A program made the translations under genes and the position numbers. DNA of 64,000 nucleotides, from NCBI RefSeq assembly GCF_963678975.1, contig NC_089276.1, positions 29,628,472 through 29,692,471 on the forward strand. The letters run 5' to 3'. Source of the DNA: Dysidea avara (Eukaryota > Porifera > Demospongiae > Dictyoceratida > Dysideidae). Every line of letters begins with the position of its first letter. Position 1 is the stretch's first letter. A model generated the notes under the pieces. That model had not been told where the DNA came from. It saw only the letters and a list, made by a program, of their open reading frames with translations, and did no database searches. This document shows, piece after piece, positions 1 to 12,238 of this stretch.

Positions 1-362
1 TTATGTACAAAAGCATGTACTTTTTAGCATAGCCTGTTTGCTTGGGTAATTAATAAAAAATGTATTGCTGAATGCATAGTATCATACTGCTTATTAAAAC
101 CAACTACAGTTATAGCTGTTCGGTGTGTACCTACATATTATATGCAAGACAAGACACTGAGAACCTTGAGTGGCATGTTATTGGTTGAAAAAGGTGTTCA
201 AAGAAACTTTAGTAGTCCATCGATATACACACCACCATTACTATCATATCATGCAGCAAGGTTCTGCATGTTATGCAGTACATATATACATAATGCAATG
301 TGAATATCTGCTCTTAGCTGTATTGACGTTGAATATAATAGTTGATGTATGGTAGGTTGAAG

Positions 363-761
363 TAGGGCTGGGCGGTATTGGAGTTTCGCTTCACGATATA
401 TCGTGCAGAAATATATCACGATATTACTATTTATCGCGGTTATTAAAGATGACTGCTATATTAGAGTAGCTGACTGCTTTATTAGGGTATCTCGATCCTA
501 GCTGACTGTTCTATTAGAGTATCTCGATCTTTGTAAAAAAATTGACTAGCTAGTACTAGGTCCTTGTTTGCAGTAGTATCACGTGATTATTTGAGGTTCA
601 TTATAACAACCTTAAGGGCTTAATAAGCTGTCACAAACACTAAAAATCGTAATAATATCGATATCGTGATATTATCGTTTCACCGAAATCTACGCGATAC
701 AGATATCGTTTCATTGCAATACCGCGGTATTACTATAATACCGAGAAACCGCCCAGCCCTA
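363..761. mobile_element. hAT-type MITE, 399 bp, TIR TAGGGCTGGGCGG
   Basis: Terminal inverted repeats TAGGGCTGGGCGGT and ACCGCCCAGCCCTA (a few inner mismatches) enclose AT-rich sequence. A perfect 8-bp target duplication GGTTGAAG flanks it at 355-362 and 762-769, as expected of hAT elements. Inside are inverted stretches of ATATCG and three copies of the palindromic module (451-529). There is no transposase. Confidence 0.85.
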
Positions 762-841
762 GGTTGAAGTTTCATTTGCGTGACCTTGATTATAAAGTCA
801 CAAGTTACATGAACTAAGCAAAACCATTAAATTAAATACTC

Positions 842-1174
842 CATAGGCGGCGGAAAGGGGGGGGCTAGGGGGCTAAAGCCCCCCCTCGGTCTGCTGAGGG
901 GGGGCTTAGCCCCCCCTCAGAATGCCGTGATAAAGATCGAGATACTCTAATAGAGCAGTCACTCTAATAAAGTAGTCAGTGTGTAACGAGCTATGAAAGG
1001 ATTTTTATGTAGTTTATCACCTAGAAATGGTAGCTGGTGAGGTGGAAAGCTCTTGTCAGTTGGTTGTGACCTTTTTTTTTTTTTTTTTTGGTCTCACCTT
1101 ACCAAACTATAGAAAATAAGTCTGGGTCAGCTCAGCGGAGCCCCCCCTCATATCAACTACTTCCTCCGCCGCTG
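842..1174. mobile_element. hAT-type MITE, 333 bp, G/C-rich ends
   Basis: The ends CATAGGCGGCGGA and TCCGCCGCTG are imperfect inverted repeats. An exact 8-bp duplication AAATACTC lies at 834-841 and 1175-1182. Internal features are a G8/C7 stem around 855-915, two copies of the palindromic module (935-979), and a T-tract of about 20. The GTTGTGACC-T-tract-GGTCTCACC segment is shared with the element at 3950-4312. Confidence 0.85.
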
Positions 1175-1695
1175 AAATACTCTCAAACTTTTCGTCATCA
1201 TTATGATGTTTTTCTTCAAACTTTTTTAGCAGTCCCTTAATACCCTATAACTGCATGCACTTTCTGTAATTTCTGCTTTACTTTTAATGGCCTTAACTAA
1301 TAGAGAAAGGCCACTACATGAAAAAGGCTTTTAGTAGCCTTCTTTACAGGTTGATATTAACTAATAATAATCAAAATCGTATTGAGTTAGTTAGCTATAG
1401 GTCGTAACACATTTATATGATGAAAAATTACTATATGCATGCATGATAAGATAAATTATAGTTTTAACTAAAATGTAGTGTTATCACAAACATGTGAAGT
1501 CTTACCTACCTATTAGATAATAAGTGCATTGGGAAACGTTTCTCTGACTAACTGTTAATACTGTACATTTATTGCAATTTACAAACATTATAGACTGCCA
1601 AAAGGCTACAAAATGCAATATATACGATAGCTGTCATAAAACAACTGCAATAGTGTCTTCTAACATTCCATACATGTGTGCCTAATAGATTAGTT

Positions 1696-4600
1696 TCATT
1701 GCCTTGGTAACTGCACTAGAATGGAATTAAGCTTAACTACAACATCTTTGAATGTTGGCCTTTCTTTTTGTATATAACACCAACATTTCAGCATAACCTC
1801 ATCATAAACCACTTTGGGAGCAGCCACTGGTGCTGGCATCCTTTTTCCTTCCCTAAGGTGTCCTTGTATATCCTACACACAAGGAAACAATTTTAACATA
1901 TGCACTGTACATGTACACAAACACACTGTAAGTAGAAGACAATGCTCAAATTCGTGCTGTATAGGTATTATGCTCAAAAGTTTCTGATAATTCTTTGCGG
2001 CAATCCTTTTTAGTTAACTATTATTATTCTCCTAAAATTTGTGGCAGGCATAAGCATATTACAGTAGTTAGGGTTTCTTGTATAAGTGACCACTATTGCT
2101 TAAACTGAATGTTCTATTAGAGTAGTTAGGTGACTGTTCTATTAGAGTATCTCGATCTTGTACACCTCCAATGCTGATCCAGGTCCTTGTTACATAGCCT
2201 TTAGCATAAATCCACTAATAATGCCTTGGAAAGATGTTTATATAAGGTGGGTTTATGAGTATTATTTGTATTATCAGTGATCATATAATTATGCTAAAAC
2301 AAAATTTAATTATAATCCTCAACATATTGATCAAGTAAAGCCTAAAAGTGAGGGGGGGAGGGGAGCTTCAGCCCCCAAAGCCCACCCCCTAGATCCGCCC
2401 CTGATTAATGGGAGAAGCTCTAGTTTGAGAAGTCTAGTTTTATAGTCGCAAATGTAATTGTTCAGAATATAGTATAGTTTATGGCTTGTCTCTGAAGATG
2501 TTCTATATAGCTACGTTATTGATGTCTTTCACTAAATACGGATGCCAGATAGGGGAGCAGTACATGAATTGAGACTTGATCAGAGATACTTTAACTTTTA
2601 GTCAGTTGTGGTATAGATGAACTGAAGGTTATTTGTACAAGATCCAATATCTTATTAGCTTTACTTAAAATAATGTCATGATGAGTTTTCCATTCAAGAT
2701 TATCAACTTAGTGTAACTCCAAGATCTTTATGCGATTGTTTATGTTATACCACTAATGTAGGAAACTTCCAGTTAAAGATTTTTAGATGTAAATTAGAGG
2801 ATGTACTCCAGCTAAAAGGTTATCAAGGTCACGTTGCAACAGTTGTTCGCCAGAGAGTGTCTTAATCCGAAACATTTAAGCTGATTACTGTTAGCTTCAC
2901 TTGCATTTTCTGGTAAGATTTAACAGTGAAAAATTGCTGAAGAGTTATTATTTCGTCATCTAGCTAGCTAGCTACTACTGAGGTAGCTATAGCTAGGGTC
3001 CGCAATGCGAAAAATCCATATCCTCCAATCAACTACCTAACTATTGTCATGTGTTAGGCTATGTGTAACTTGAATCCACACAAAAACAGCCAAGCTGTGA
3101 AAAAATGGTGCAAACTTAAAAAGCCTGGGTGAAAAAAGTTGTGAAATCAAAGGTGGCGGCCAAGAAATGGCTGCAATGATGTTAATGCTAATAAATTTTA
3201 ACAATGCACACAGCCATCATTAAAATGTTTTAGCATTAACATCATTGCAGCCATTTCTTGGCCACCACCTTTGATTTCACAACTTGAATAACACCAGCGT
3301 GGCAGCCAAGTTTGTCACTTTCTTCTGGTAGAAAATGATACAAATGTCTTAAAATCACGTGATTTTTTGTTGCAGCAGTTTGTAGGGTTCTTCGTATGCC
3401 ACGATATTCACTCTCAACATTGTTCAAGTAGTCTACCATCAACTCAAAGTATTGATGGTTTGATTTTATTGGTCAGTTTCCGGTGGCAGCACAATATGTG
3501 CAGCTTTTTGGCGACAAACAAAATGTTTCTTGCTCTGGAGCACAGAACAAGCAGAGCAGCAACTGCGTCATGGGTCAGCAATATATATTAGCATCACAGA
3601 TTTGAAGTTGACTGCTTTATTAGAGTAAGTGACTGCTCTACTAGAGCGTCTTGACCTTTTCAACCACTTTTATGCTAGTAACATTTCAGTGGTGTATCCA
3701 AAAGAATGCTGCAAGGAAAACTTATAATTTTGCACCAATTATTCATCAGTTATTGTGGAATATTCTCAGATTCTTTTCACTATCTATCCTGGAATTATTT
3801 CAGCGAAATAGATGCATGCCTAGCCAAATGGTATCAACCTCATAAATTATCTGTATTTATCACCAGAAGTCAGAACATATAAAAGCTGAGAAGGTTCACA
3901 AACTACACACTAATCTGATTAATTTTCTCAACCATATATTGACTGTGATCAGGCCGCCCACAGGGGGGGGGGGGGGGGGGCAACTGGGGCATTTTGCCCC
4001 GGGCCCCAGCCTGAAAGGGGCCCCAGGAGGCCCCAGGAGGCCCCATGAAGGGCCCCCTGAATACCTGTTTAAAAGATCGATATACTCTAATAGAGCAGTC
4101 AGATCTAAATACTCTAATAGAGCAGTCACAGTATTCTTCAGAGGAGCAGTGTAGCAAGCTTATAGATAAGGAGATATGGTTGGTGATTGGTAGTTATTGT
4201 TATTACCAGCAGGTTGTGACCTTTTTTGTTTTGGTCTTCACCTTACAACTTGGGTCAAGGGCCCCACTTTAACTCTTTGCCCTGGGCCCCTTAATTTCTC
4301 TGGGCGGCCCTGACTGTGATTAAACATATTGTAAAAAATAGAGAAGTAATGTTTATACTCTGCATGTAACGAAGATAAATAGAGCATCTATATACACCAT
4401 ATCAACACTAATATGGAGCAACAGTACAATGCATGCAACTTACTATGTCACGTGTTTCAAAATATGGCACTTTTCCACACGAATATGCTTGAAACAGTAA
4501 AACTCCATAGCTCCAAACATCACTAGCAGTAGTGTAAATGCCAAGTTGAAATGTCTAAAAAAAACAACACGTTAATGCATTATGTATACAGCAATACACT

Positions 4601-7600
4601 AATTATTGTAAACAAGTTGATGTTGTGCTAACCAGATGCCATGCAGCATGTTGCTATGCACTCCTAAGGAAGTGCTATTCAAACAGGTATCTTCTCAACT
4701 GTTTTATAGTTGTCTATTGTGCTTTCCCTCTTGACAAAGCCACAAGGTTGCACTACATTTTCGCTTGCATAAGTATGGGACATGCCCTCTTCCAACCACC
4801 TTTAGGGGATAGGCTATTCCTGGTAGTCTATGAAGCCTGCACCATTGTTCTTCAGTTGCTAAACACTTGTAAAACTCAAAGGGAAGACAGTTCACAAAGT
4901 CTGAGGAGGGTCACCATTTCCATATTTCAGACCACCAAAATGAAACCACCTCAGAGCAAAGTTTACCTGTGCAGAAGCTTTATGCAGACTTTGTTTAGCA
5001 TTTACTTCATATGCATAGGCTGCTTCTACCTTTTAATGGTTTTGCTCACATGGAAGCATATGGACAAATTAATATAGACAAAAGCACACACACACACTTT
5101 TGGAAATAAATTTCAGTAAACCAGGTGCACTTGGTTTAATAAAGCTCCCATGCATGATCAGAGGCATGCTTTTTGTAGGAAAAAAACTCATATCAAAACT
5201 TTTGTCAGATACTCTGAATTTCCGCACAGATTTGAGTGTGTTGTACTGTTGAGGGAAGCTGGTGTAGGTGCACAACACACAAGTGGTCAACATAGAAAAT
5301 GCATTTTGCCAATTTGATGCATTCACAGTTCAGTCATACTAAATAGGAAACATACCATCTTTGCTATAAAAAAATTCTTATATGCCTCCTCTTGAGGTGG
5401 ATGCTGTTATTGTTAAAATGGTTTGCTTTCAGCACTATTGTATAGGTACCACCTTTTTTAGCTTTTCAAAGGACATGCTGTTTCACCAGTTGACTGTTTG
5501 TGGGATTGATTTATACACAGCAATGATATAATCCAAATAACAAAATTTCAGAGTGAAAATCATGCAAATATTCATGATATTGTGAAATCAGCAAAAATTA
5601 TACTCAGAAAATTGTGCACTGTAAATATTAAAACTTGTACATAAATTACATCCCTATAAATATGATAATAGACCTTTTGGTAATAGACTGGCAACTGATT
5701 TTTACTACATACCTCAGGAGCTGTCCACCTAATTGGAGTTTGGGTAATTTCATCGGTTTGTATGAAAATCCCTTTCTCTGACTGTATGCACATGCTGAAA
5801 TCTGAAATTTTCAACACTTCATTGTTGTTCCCAACCAGACAACTCCTAGCAGTCAAATTTCGATGAAGGCAACTTTGAGAAGCTAGGTATTCCATCCCCA
5901 GGGCAGCATCAAGGGAGTACTTGGTTAATTGGTACCGCGTTTGATATGTACCATGTTTACGTAAGAAACTTAGAAAGTCTCCACCAGACATCAGTTCCAA
6001 CACAAAGTACATTGGCTCTGTACACACGCTGAGAAGTTTGACAATGTTTGGATGATTAAACTGCTCCATCAGTTTGGCCTCATTAAGGAAGTCTTGTTTT
6101 TCAGAGTGACACACCTTGACAGTAATATGTTCTCCTGTATCCTTCAGAGCTGCAGAAAATATACGAGCTATACCATCCTTACTATAAGCGTCTTTATCAG
6201 GAACAATGTTGTTGAAACATTGCTCAGTAGTTGCTTGTTTGATGATGGGTCTTTTAAGAAGGAGCTCAGCTTGAGTTTGTTCATTGATGACAATTCGACT
6301 TTCAATATAGTGTCTGAGAAGATCACCAATGCTGGGAAAAGTTGGCCCACACAGCGAATAACCACCTCCTCTCTTTATCTAACCAAGAATATAATATGCC
6401 CATTTTACAGCTACGCTACACCACAAAAATCAATCTGATATTTCTTTAACACATATACATACGTAGCATTAGCCATCTATATTCACAACTTCTGCAATAT
6501 CATTGGCTTATTATTTGATAGTGAATATGGAACTTGCAAAAGGTCATCTGTCTAGAATTTAAACTTTTAGGCACAAAATATCACCAGACTCTAAAAACAA
6601 CATGTTAACTTGAGTTAGTGTTTATATGACTGCATTTATTTCGGGCTAATTACACATAAAGTAGTTAAATACAGACTAAGACCCGTTATATTCAAAATAT
6701 ACAAATGCAAATATGTATACCCACTTTAATTTAAGTTTAATTACACAAATGCACCATACTACATACTTCTTTAATTTGAAAGTGAGTAGCTTCTCCTTCA
6801 CACATAGCTGTCAGCACATAACACTGCCTGTTCTCTGAGAATCGAACCAGGTAGTCGCCATCTTCTTTCAGAAGTTCATCAATATCAGTATGCGAAATTC
6901 TATCATGGTACCAGAGCTCTTCCTGAAAACATTCCCCAAAATAGTAAGTCCATGAAATGACATAAGTACTAAATTAATAAATATAATTATTTATATATAA
7001 TAGGAATACATGAGGAGTATTCATGACATCACATTGACACAAATGTGCATCATCACCATACCACTATACAGGTAGATGTGACTGTACACATTTTTATTGT
7101 TACATACACTCTACTGTACTATTTCACACCTCACTTTAAAGGGAAGAGAAGGTGTATATTCAAATGTCATATAGCACTGCTAGGAGGGCTCAGAAATGCA
7201 TTGGCAAGAAATAGAGGTAGACGTTAATGGTATTCCCAGATTCTTTGATGAATATATATTTGTTGTTTTGATATAGTGACACTTTGCATGATAAATTTGT
7301 GATCATTGGTGATCTTAAGAGAATTTACCCATCAGCATTGTTCACAACTTTAGTTTATCCATAGCTGGTAAAGAAAGTACTTTGGTACACATCAAACATC
7401 ATTATGAGCTTGCGTTTTGGCTTTCTATACTTAGTTGAACACCCACAATTGAAGCTTTCTGTATTCTTTTGTATATACACTTATGTTTTGCTTAAGTAAT
7501 ATCCTTATACTGTTATTTGCAATTGAAATCACATGGCAGTAAATACATTTGCAAGGCATGCCTGCAATTTCCCACGCTTGCAGATGATTTAACCCAAGTG

Positions 7601-10479
7601 AAACATATTGTGCATTATGTATGTGTTGTCCTCAAAAAACCTTTAATAACTGAAGGATGGAATTACAATTTTGTAGTACTGCTTGACTTGCTAACAAATC
7701 TCTTTTCAGTCAAACGTCTGACACAATATTTATGACCAATCAAAATTTTCACCATACATTTGCTTTGGGAATCCACAAAAGTTGCCATCTGTTGCATTTA
7801 TTTCCCAATCTTGTATCGGAGCCAAATTGCACATGTGTATATGCTATTGACACCTTTACTGTCACCACTAATTTATATGGTTGGCTGAAATGTTGATTCT
7901 CTTAAAATTCCAACTTCCTTTTTTAGCTGATTTCCCAGGGTTCAACTCCTTATATATCCACTATAGTTGCAACATGGACACTTCATGTATATGCGCTCTA
8001 TCTCCAAAATCTTCCAAATATTCTTTCAGGCAATTCTTTTTTATTCACCAATAAAATTATACGACTTGAAGTTGACTGCTTTATTACAGTATGTGAATGC
8101 TCTATTAGAGTACCTAAATCTTTTCAACCATTTTATGTTTGCTCTGTTTCCAGAAATTTTTGCATTACCCTACTTATAATTTTACACCAATTATATATAT
8201 TAACAGAACTGATCTGATTATTCTGGAATATTTCCTAATGCTTTCCACTACCTACAGGTGTAGTATACCTGAAATCATTCCAGTATAATAAATGCATGCC
8301 TAAAGTACTCGCACTCAGGTCTGTGGTCCTTGTGCTTTACAGTCTCATGGTTAATACCGCACCAAAACTGTCACATGGTAGAATACTTACATTAATCTTT
8401 TGGTATGAAGCATTGAGTGCTCTGTCACTGCTACAATCTATTTGCTTTCTACTCATCCTCCAACTTAATCTGAATTTCTCCATGAAACCCTTACCCTTGG
8501 TTAGTAGTTTGTCCTGAAAGTGAATAAAAGATTTTGCATGGCATAAAAATGAACAACCATCAAATGCTATAATATGTTTTATGTGTGTGTGTATATAGGT
8601 ACTTCTTCATTGAGTTGAACAGGTGTGGTGTTAGATCGAAGTTGACGAATGGTTGCAGGAGAGTTGTGCCATGGAACTAGAATTGGTCGTTTGGGTGGAG
8701 ATCTCACAATGTAATAGGCATATTTCAGTGTAGTAGCAATATCAGGGGAAACAGTACTCAAAGAATTCTTTTGATAGTATTCAACTAACTCCTACAAAAC
8801 AAATACATTGATAAGTATGATATACATAACTAAATTGCATGCAGTATTATATATAATTTTTAAAATACAGTAAATATTTTGCAGCTGAACCAGCGGCATT
8901 TATTATTTGCTCTTTGCTTTTCATTGATATAGTCAACATTAGGTTTGCAGCTATCACATTATTTTATTCATGGTAGTACTGAATATTAGGGATCATGGAG
9001 ATTTGGGTTTTTGTGGCCAAAATAATCACACAAAAACCAGCTTCACAATACCATCCTGATGCATTGGCAGTATTGGTTAGGTATATCCAAGCCCAAGAAT
9101 GTCTTCAGTACAATCCTAAAGACTTCCAATAAAAATTACTACAAAATTAAATATATATATATTCAGTGGAATTTTCTACTGTCTAACTGTCTGCCTGCCT
9201 GCCGTCCTGCCTGATGCCTTCAGGCAAGCATAACTCAATAACAGCTAAGGCTATGGGCTTGATTTTTTCACTGTTTGACGTTGCTTTGTCCCGAGATGTG
9301 CCTTTTGGCATATCGCAGTACGTACAACGCACGCATCATAGACTTACCTTTGTCCTCCTTTGTGTCCCATTTCCTTTTGCTGACAGCTCAAGATGTTGAT
9401 TCGCGGTAGCACGATGCATGGCTTTCTTGCAATACGTTTGTAAATGGAGATCATTTGTATTTTCCGTGGTAACTGGATTGATTGCAGATTCTGAGGCAAT
9501 TCTAATACTGTTCTTTGTTTGTAATGCTGTAAAACAGGCTGACCATAGCTGATAGTGAAGTGTACTGGCCACTGCACTTTTGAGACAGTAATTGATAGTT
9601 GAGGCACATGAATTGCCGTATTTTTCGTGATGACTGGATTGATTGCAGAGGCACTTCTTCTACTGTTTTTCATTTGTAGTGCTGTGTAATGGGCTGAACA
9701 TAGTTGAAAATGAAGCATAATAACCACTGTACTTTTGAAGCAGTATTTGATAGCTGGGGCACGTGTTCTGACAAAAACATCCTTTCTTTTGATGCGGTAT
9801 GCATGGGTTCACTTGTCGAAATAATGTTACAAAAAGTAAACAAACAAGTATAAGGACAAATTAGGAATTTTAAGTTTGATTAGGGATCATAGAAAAAAGT
9901 TGAGAAAAAAGGGAGGTCACTTACACCTGCAGACATACTAGTGAACATTTAATCCCTAATTCAGTCTTGGTCTTGGGTATAGACTGAATTAGGGATTAAA
10001 TGTTCACTAGTATATCTACAGGTGTAGGTGACCTCCCTTGTTTCCGTACTTTTTTCTATGATCCCTAATCAAACTTAAAATTCCTTATACTTATATAATA
10101 AGGCAATGAAATATGAGTTTATAGAATATATTAAGCATTTTATATCCTGGTGCACAGGAGTTTACAGATATTAGACTAAGTTCATGTTACACATGTAGTA
10201 TTAGCTTTCTTACATAAATGGTAGAGAAACTTCTTGCATTTGTCAAATAGAAATGATTTGTCTTTGGATTAATGAATATCTTGATACGTTGAGGTGTTGA
10301 TCCCCATCTGTCACAAATGATAAAAAACTAACTAAGTATGCCACAACAAATAGATGAATCACCTTAAGCAGATTTCATATTCTCCTTTTTGTGTGTCATC
10401 TTCACGTACTAGGAACACTCCATCATAAACATTGCTGAGCATATTCTTCACTTTAGCAAATGATATGGAACCAACATAC
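1696..10479 (-). CDS. SH2-SH2-FER/FES-like pseudokinase gene (3' seven exons)
   Basis: Seven minus-strand exons join in frame: 10479-10363, 10307-10214, 8791-8603, 6922-6767, 6378-5713, 4554-4444 and 1872-1696 (TGA), all with AG/GT borders. They give about 502 residues. Residues 1-97 are an SH2 domain (YVG start, FLVRED with the phosphotyrosine-binding Arg, LVEYYQKNSL helix). Residues 134-220 are a second SH2 (ELWYHD start, YLVRFS). Residues 235-500 are a kinase with FER/FES hallmarks ([38 protein letters not shown]). The VAIK-type Lys (273), helix-C Glu (285) and APE are present. The HRD Asp is Asn (HRNLTAR, 357-359), DFG is DFS, and the glycine-rich loop is not recognisable, so catalysis is probably lost. 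FER/FES proteins normally carry F-BAR plus one SH2; here an extra Vav/Grb2-like SH2 precedes. The first visible exon opens in the third base of a codon (probably Trp), so at least one upstream exon was not found. Confidence 0.85.
2405..2890 (-). mobile_element. LINE reverse-transcriptase fragment, decayed
   Basis: The reverse strand reads, with frameshifts and stops, as the C-terminal part of a non-LTR reverse transcriptase: HKDLGVTLS, then NLEWKTHHDIILSKANKIL, then QFMYCSPIWHPYLVKDINN and EHLQRQAINY. This order (GVxxD-like block, SKANK helix, LxYxxPIWxP, IExxQRRA) is typical of CR1/Jockey-type LINEs. It lies in the last intron of the pseudokinase gene. No intact ORF remains. Confidence 0.6.
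3136..3285. mobile_element. Foldback element, 56-bp arms
   Basis: Arms 3136-3191 and 3230-3285 are inverted copies with about one mismatch, separated by a 38-bp loop. Related sequence recurs in the opposite sense at 47973-48115 and more divergently at 52070-52215, so this is a dispersed family. The outer border of the family includes CAGCCAAGCTGTG. Confidence 0.7.
3603..3840. repeat. Dispersed repeat, copy 1 (second copy 8066-8300)
   Basis: About 235 bp resembling 8066-8300. Shared segments in the same order are TTGAAGTTGACTGCTTTATTA, a second module copy, TTTTCAACCA, ACTTATAATTTT(G/A)CACCAATTAT, and AATGCATGCCTA at the end. Both copies open with a degenerate pair of the palindromic module. 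Confidence 0.6.
3950..4312. mobile_element. hAT-type MITE, 363 bp, TIR CAGG(G)CCGCCCA
   Basis: The left end CAGGCCGCCCA pairs with the right end TGGGCGGCCCTG (one-base indel). A perfect 8-bp target duplication ACTGTGAT flanks it at 3942-3949 and 4313-4320. It contains a G-tract of about 20, two module copies (4076-4128), and the GGTTGTGACC...GGTCTTCACC inner segment. It sits in the last intron of the pseudokinase gene. Confidence 0.87.
4625..5077 (+). other. Unassigned open frame of 150 codons inside an intron
   Basis: A 150-codon plus-strand frame lies wholly in the 4555-5712 intron of the minus-strand pseudokinase gene. The translation is rich in Cys, Leu and Ile, with a hydrophobic C-terminal stretch (MQTLFSIYFICIGCFYLLMV). 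I recognise no domain, start context or splice pattern. It may be a chance frame or a decayed insertion. Confidence 0.12.
5713..6378 (-). CDS. Pseudokinase exon: end of SH2 plus kinase N-lobe and catalytic loop
   Basis: This 666-nt exon (222 codons) is the largest of the gene. It starts after an AG at 6380-6379 with IKRGGGYSLCGPTFPSIGDL, the end of the second SH2. A linker follows, then the degenerate nucleotide loop (KDGIARIFSAAL, where a glycine-rich loop belongs), ITVK, the NEAK helix, NHPNIVKLLSVC, and the catalytic loop [15 protein letters not shown]. The HRD Asp-to-Asn codon is at 5859-5857. It ends at TAPE just before GTATGT. Reading past the donor gives about 47 more codons before a stop. 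These look like intron sequence, and the in-frame exon IX at 4554 supports splicing. Confidence 0.9.
8066..8300. repeat. Dispersed repeat, copy 2 (first copy 3603-3840)
   Basis: A diverged partner of 3603-3840 in the same orientation, with the same internal order of shared blocks. It lies in the intron between the two SH2-coding regions of the pseudokinase gene. No coding potential was seen. Confidence 0.6.
8995..9770. repeat. ~750-bp dispersed repeat with microsatellite core, copy 1
   Basis: Resembles 27210-27880 in the same orientation. Shared parts include the CAAAAACCA...TTCAGTA block upstream, a CTGNCTGC/CTGA tetranucleotide core, GATGCCTTCAG(G/A)(C/T)(A/G)AGCATAACTCA, and a TTTGCTGACAGC block. 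It contains chance minus-strand frames. It lies in the intron between the first and third recognisable SH2 exons. Confidence 0.6.
9846..10092. mobile_element. Long foldback, ~115-bp arms and 15-bp loop
   Basis: The left arm 9846-9965 is repeated inverted at 9981-10092 with few differences. Landmarks are TAGGGATCATAGAAAAAAGT, GGGAGGTCAC, and GAACATTTAATCCCTAATTC. Only about 15 bases (9966-9980) separate the arms. A transcript across it would form a strong hairpin. It ends about 120 bp from the exon at 10307-10214. Confidence 0.8.
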
Positions 10480-10740
10480 CTAAATGGGTACAAGTATAAC
10501 TACTTTTGATTTTTTTTGCTGTAGAACATCAGTGCAGGAGAATTACAACTTAAGATAATTTGCATAGTACAGTTCAAGAAATAATATAATGTGGCAATAG
10601 AGGCCAACTAGCACTGTGATAATCCCTTTATCAAATTCTAAAAATAATTGCCAAAACCATAATATTGGTCTTCCTGCCAGCCTGATTACATTTACAATGT
10701 TAGAGGCTAAACTACAGTACATGAAGTTAGAATAAGAAAC

Positions 10741-11070
10741 TCATCTGTGGCATGTATGTGCCTTTTTGAGTACCGATGAGACTCTGCTCACTACAATTTG
10801 CCCCTGCTTTTCACCCCCACTTCTAATGACTGTTATATCCTTAATTTTATTAGGAAGCCAAACCATTGCATTAAGTTTTGATATTGACACTTTCCTTGGA
10901 GAAGTGCATTTAGACACAAAATTATTTGAAGCTCTTATAGAGGGAGTAAATACTGTAGCTGTACTTGTAACGATTGGTTCACTACAAATAAATAGTGTGT
11001 GACTACAGCCCAAAAATATATCCAGATAGAGTACAACAACCACACCCCTAGTTTGATTTATCAGCAGCAA
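10741..11070 (-). other. Unassigned minus-strand open frame of 109 codons
   Basis: A 330-nt frame lies upstream of the first recognised pseudokinase exon, on the same strand. A possible acceptor (TTTGTAG) and donor (TCG/GTACTC) would enclose SEPIVTSTATVFTPSIRASN... to ...QIVVSRVSSV. The donor phase does not match the exon at 10479, so it is not the direct upstream exon. It has no recognised domain and may be chance. Confidence 0.15.
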
Positions 11071-11239
11071 GGTAGAGATACTCTAATAAAGTAGTCACCC
11101 AGTTATGTATGATCTTCTTATAGAACAGTCGTAAATGTATGTAACTGGGTCTGTGAAAATAGGCCATATGGGCACACACTACACCCCACCACATAACATC
11201 TTGTGTCTCAATGTTGAGATAGGGTATTTTTATTCTGTA

Positions 11240-11505
11240 TGTGGTATCACCCTTTTTGTTTTATAAAAGAACAGACTGAAATCAACTATGGTGGCTAATG
11301 TTCACATGACTATTACCACAAACTGGAGTTTCACTACAAGAAGCACTCAAATGAAGGCGTTTCAGTATCCTTGCCATTCTACAAGTTGGGAAATGCTATT
11401 TAACTAGTCTTATAGCGCATTCACAAGCATACTGGCACATTTTTGAATCTGCAACACCCTCATCACAGATAACACTACTCTACAAAGAAGTTTACACTTT
11501 TAGGA
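11240..11505. repeat. Dispersed repeat, copy 1 (second copy 19138-19405)
   Basis: Shares with 19138-19405, in the same orientation, TTGTTTTATA, CAGAC(T/C)GAAATC, TTCTACAAGTTGGGAAATG, CATTCACAA(G/A)CAT, and TGGCACAT. No coding content was seen. Confidence 0.55.
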
Positions 11506-12238
11506 CTTTAGCAGGGGTGTCAGAGTAAAGTGAAAGTAATAAGGCTCATCAGTCTGGGGACATCCCCCCACTAAAATTGTACATTTTGAGGTGGTATTTG
11601 GAGGCAATTTTTGGTAAAATTGTAGCTGTGTGCAAGCTGCAAGGTACTAGTTAGCTAGCTACCTGACAATTTATAAGTGTGCATAATAAAACTGGAGTGT
11701 CAGGACACTGCCACAAAGCACCTCCATAACTCTTAAAACTTATCATTTGAGTTGATTACTTAAGAGACAAACTGTTGTGTATTATTTTGACTATTATTTT
11801 CATTGGTGGTATTAAAATACATGAAGTAAGGGCTTTGGCTGCTAATGTATACAGCAATTATTTTTTTATTGCCATTCTAACATTAAAAATTATATTAATT
11901 CAAGAACGAAGGAGTGATCCAATCGATAAAACGTTGGTGGCACAATAATATGGTCTCTACATTGGCATGTTATTCATTTAATGCAAAAGTTGAGATTTTT
12001 TCACATACAATGTAGACTAAAGTCGAAGGGCGTCAGAGTAGATGCGACCAGTGAGGCCAGAGGCTCACTACTTTTTAGCTGGAAATAAAAAAAACTTTCA
12101 ATTTGATGAAGCTAAAACTAAAAGTAGTGAACATGCAATACTTATAGCATTTATTTAATGCAGCAATTGACAGAAACAACACTTATCTAACCTATCTTTA
12201 ACTCAGCACATTAAGCATAGACCACAGACTTATAGTTT

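Noticed and set aside
3896-4272. Overlapping open frames on both strands (for example 3903-4157 minus)
   Set aside because: They lie inside the hAT MITE and read through a G-tract and the palindromic module; no codon signal or family match.
6052-6438. 128-codon plus-strand frame
   Set aside because: Exact shadow of the minus-strand pseudokinase exon 6378-5713.
9336-9727. 127- and 78-codon minus-strand frames with mutual similarity
   Set aside because: They lie in a dispersed repeat found again at 27210-27880, where the frames are not kept.
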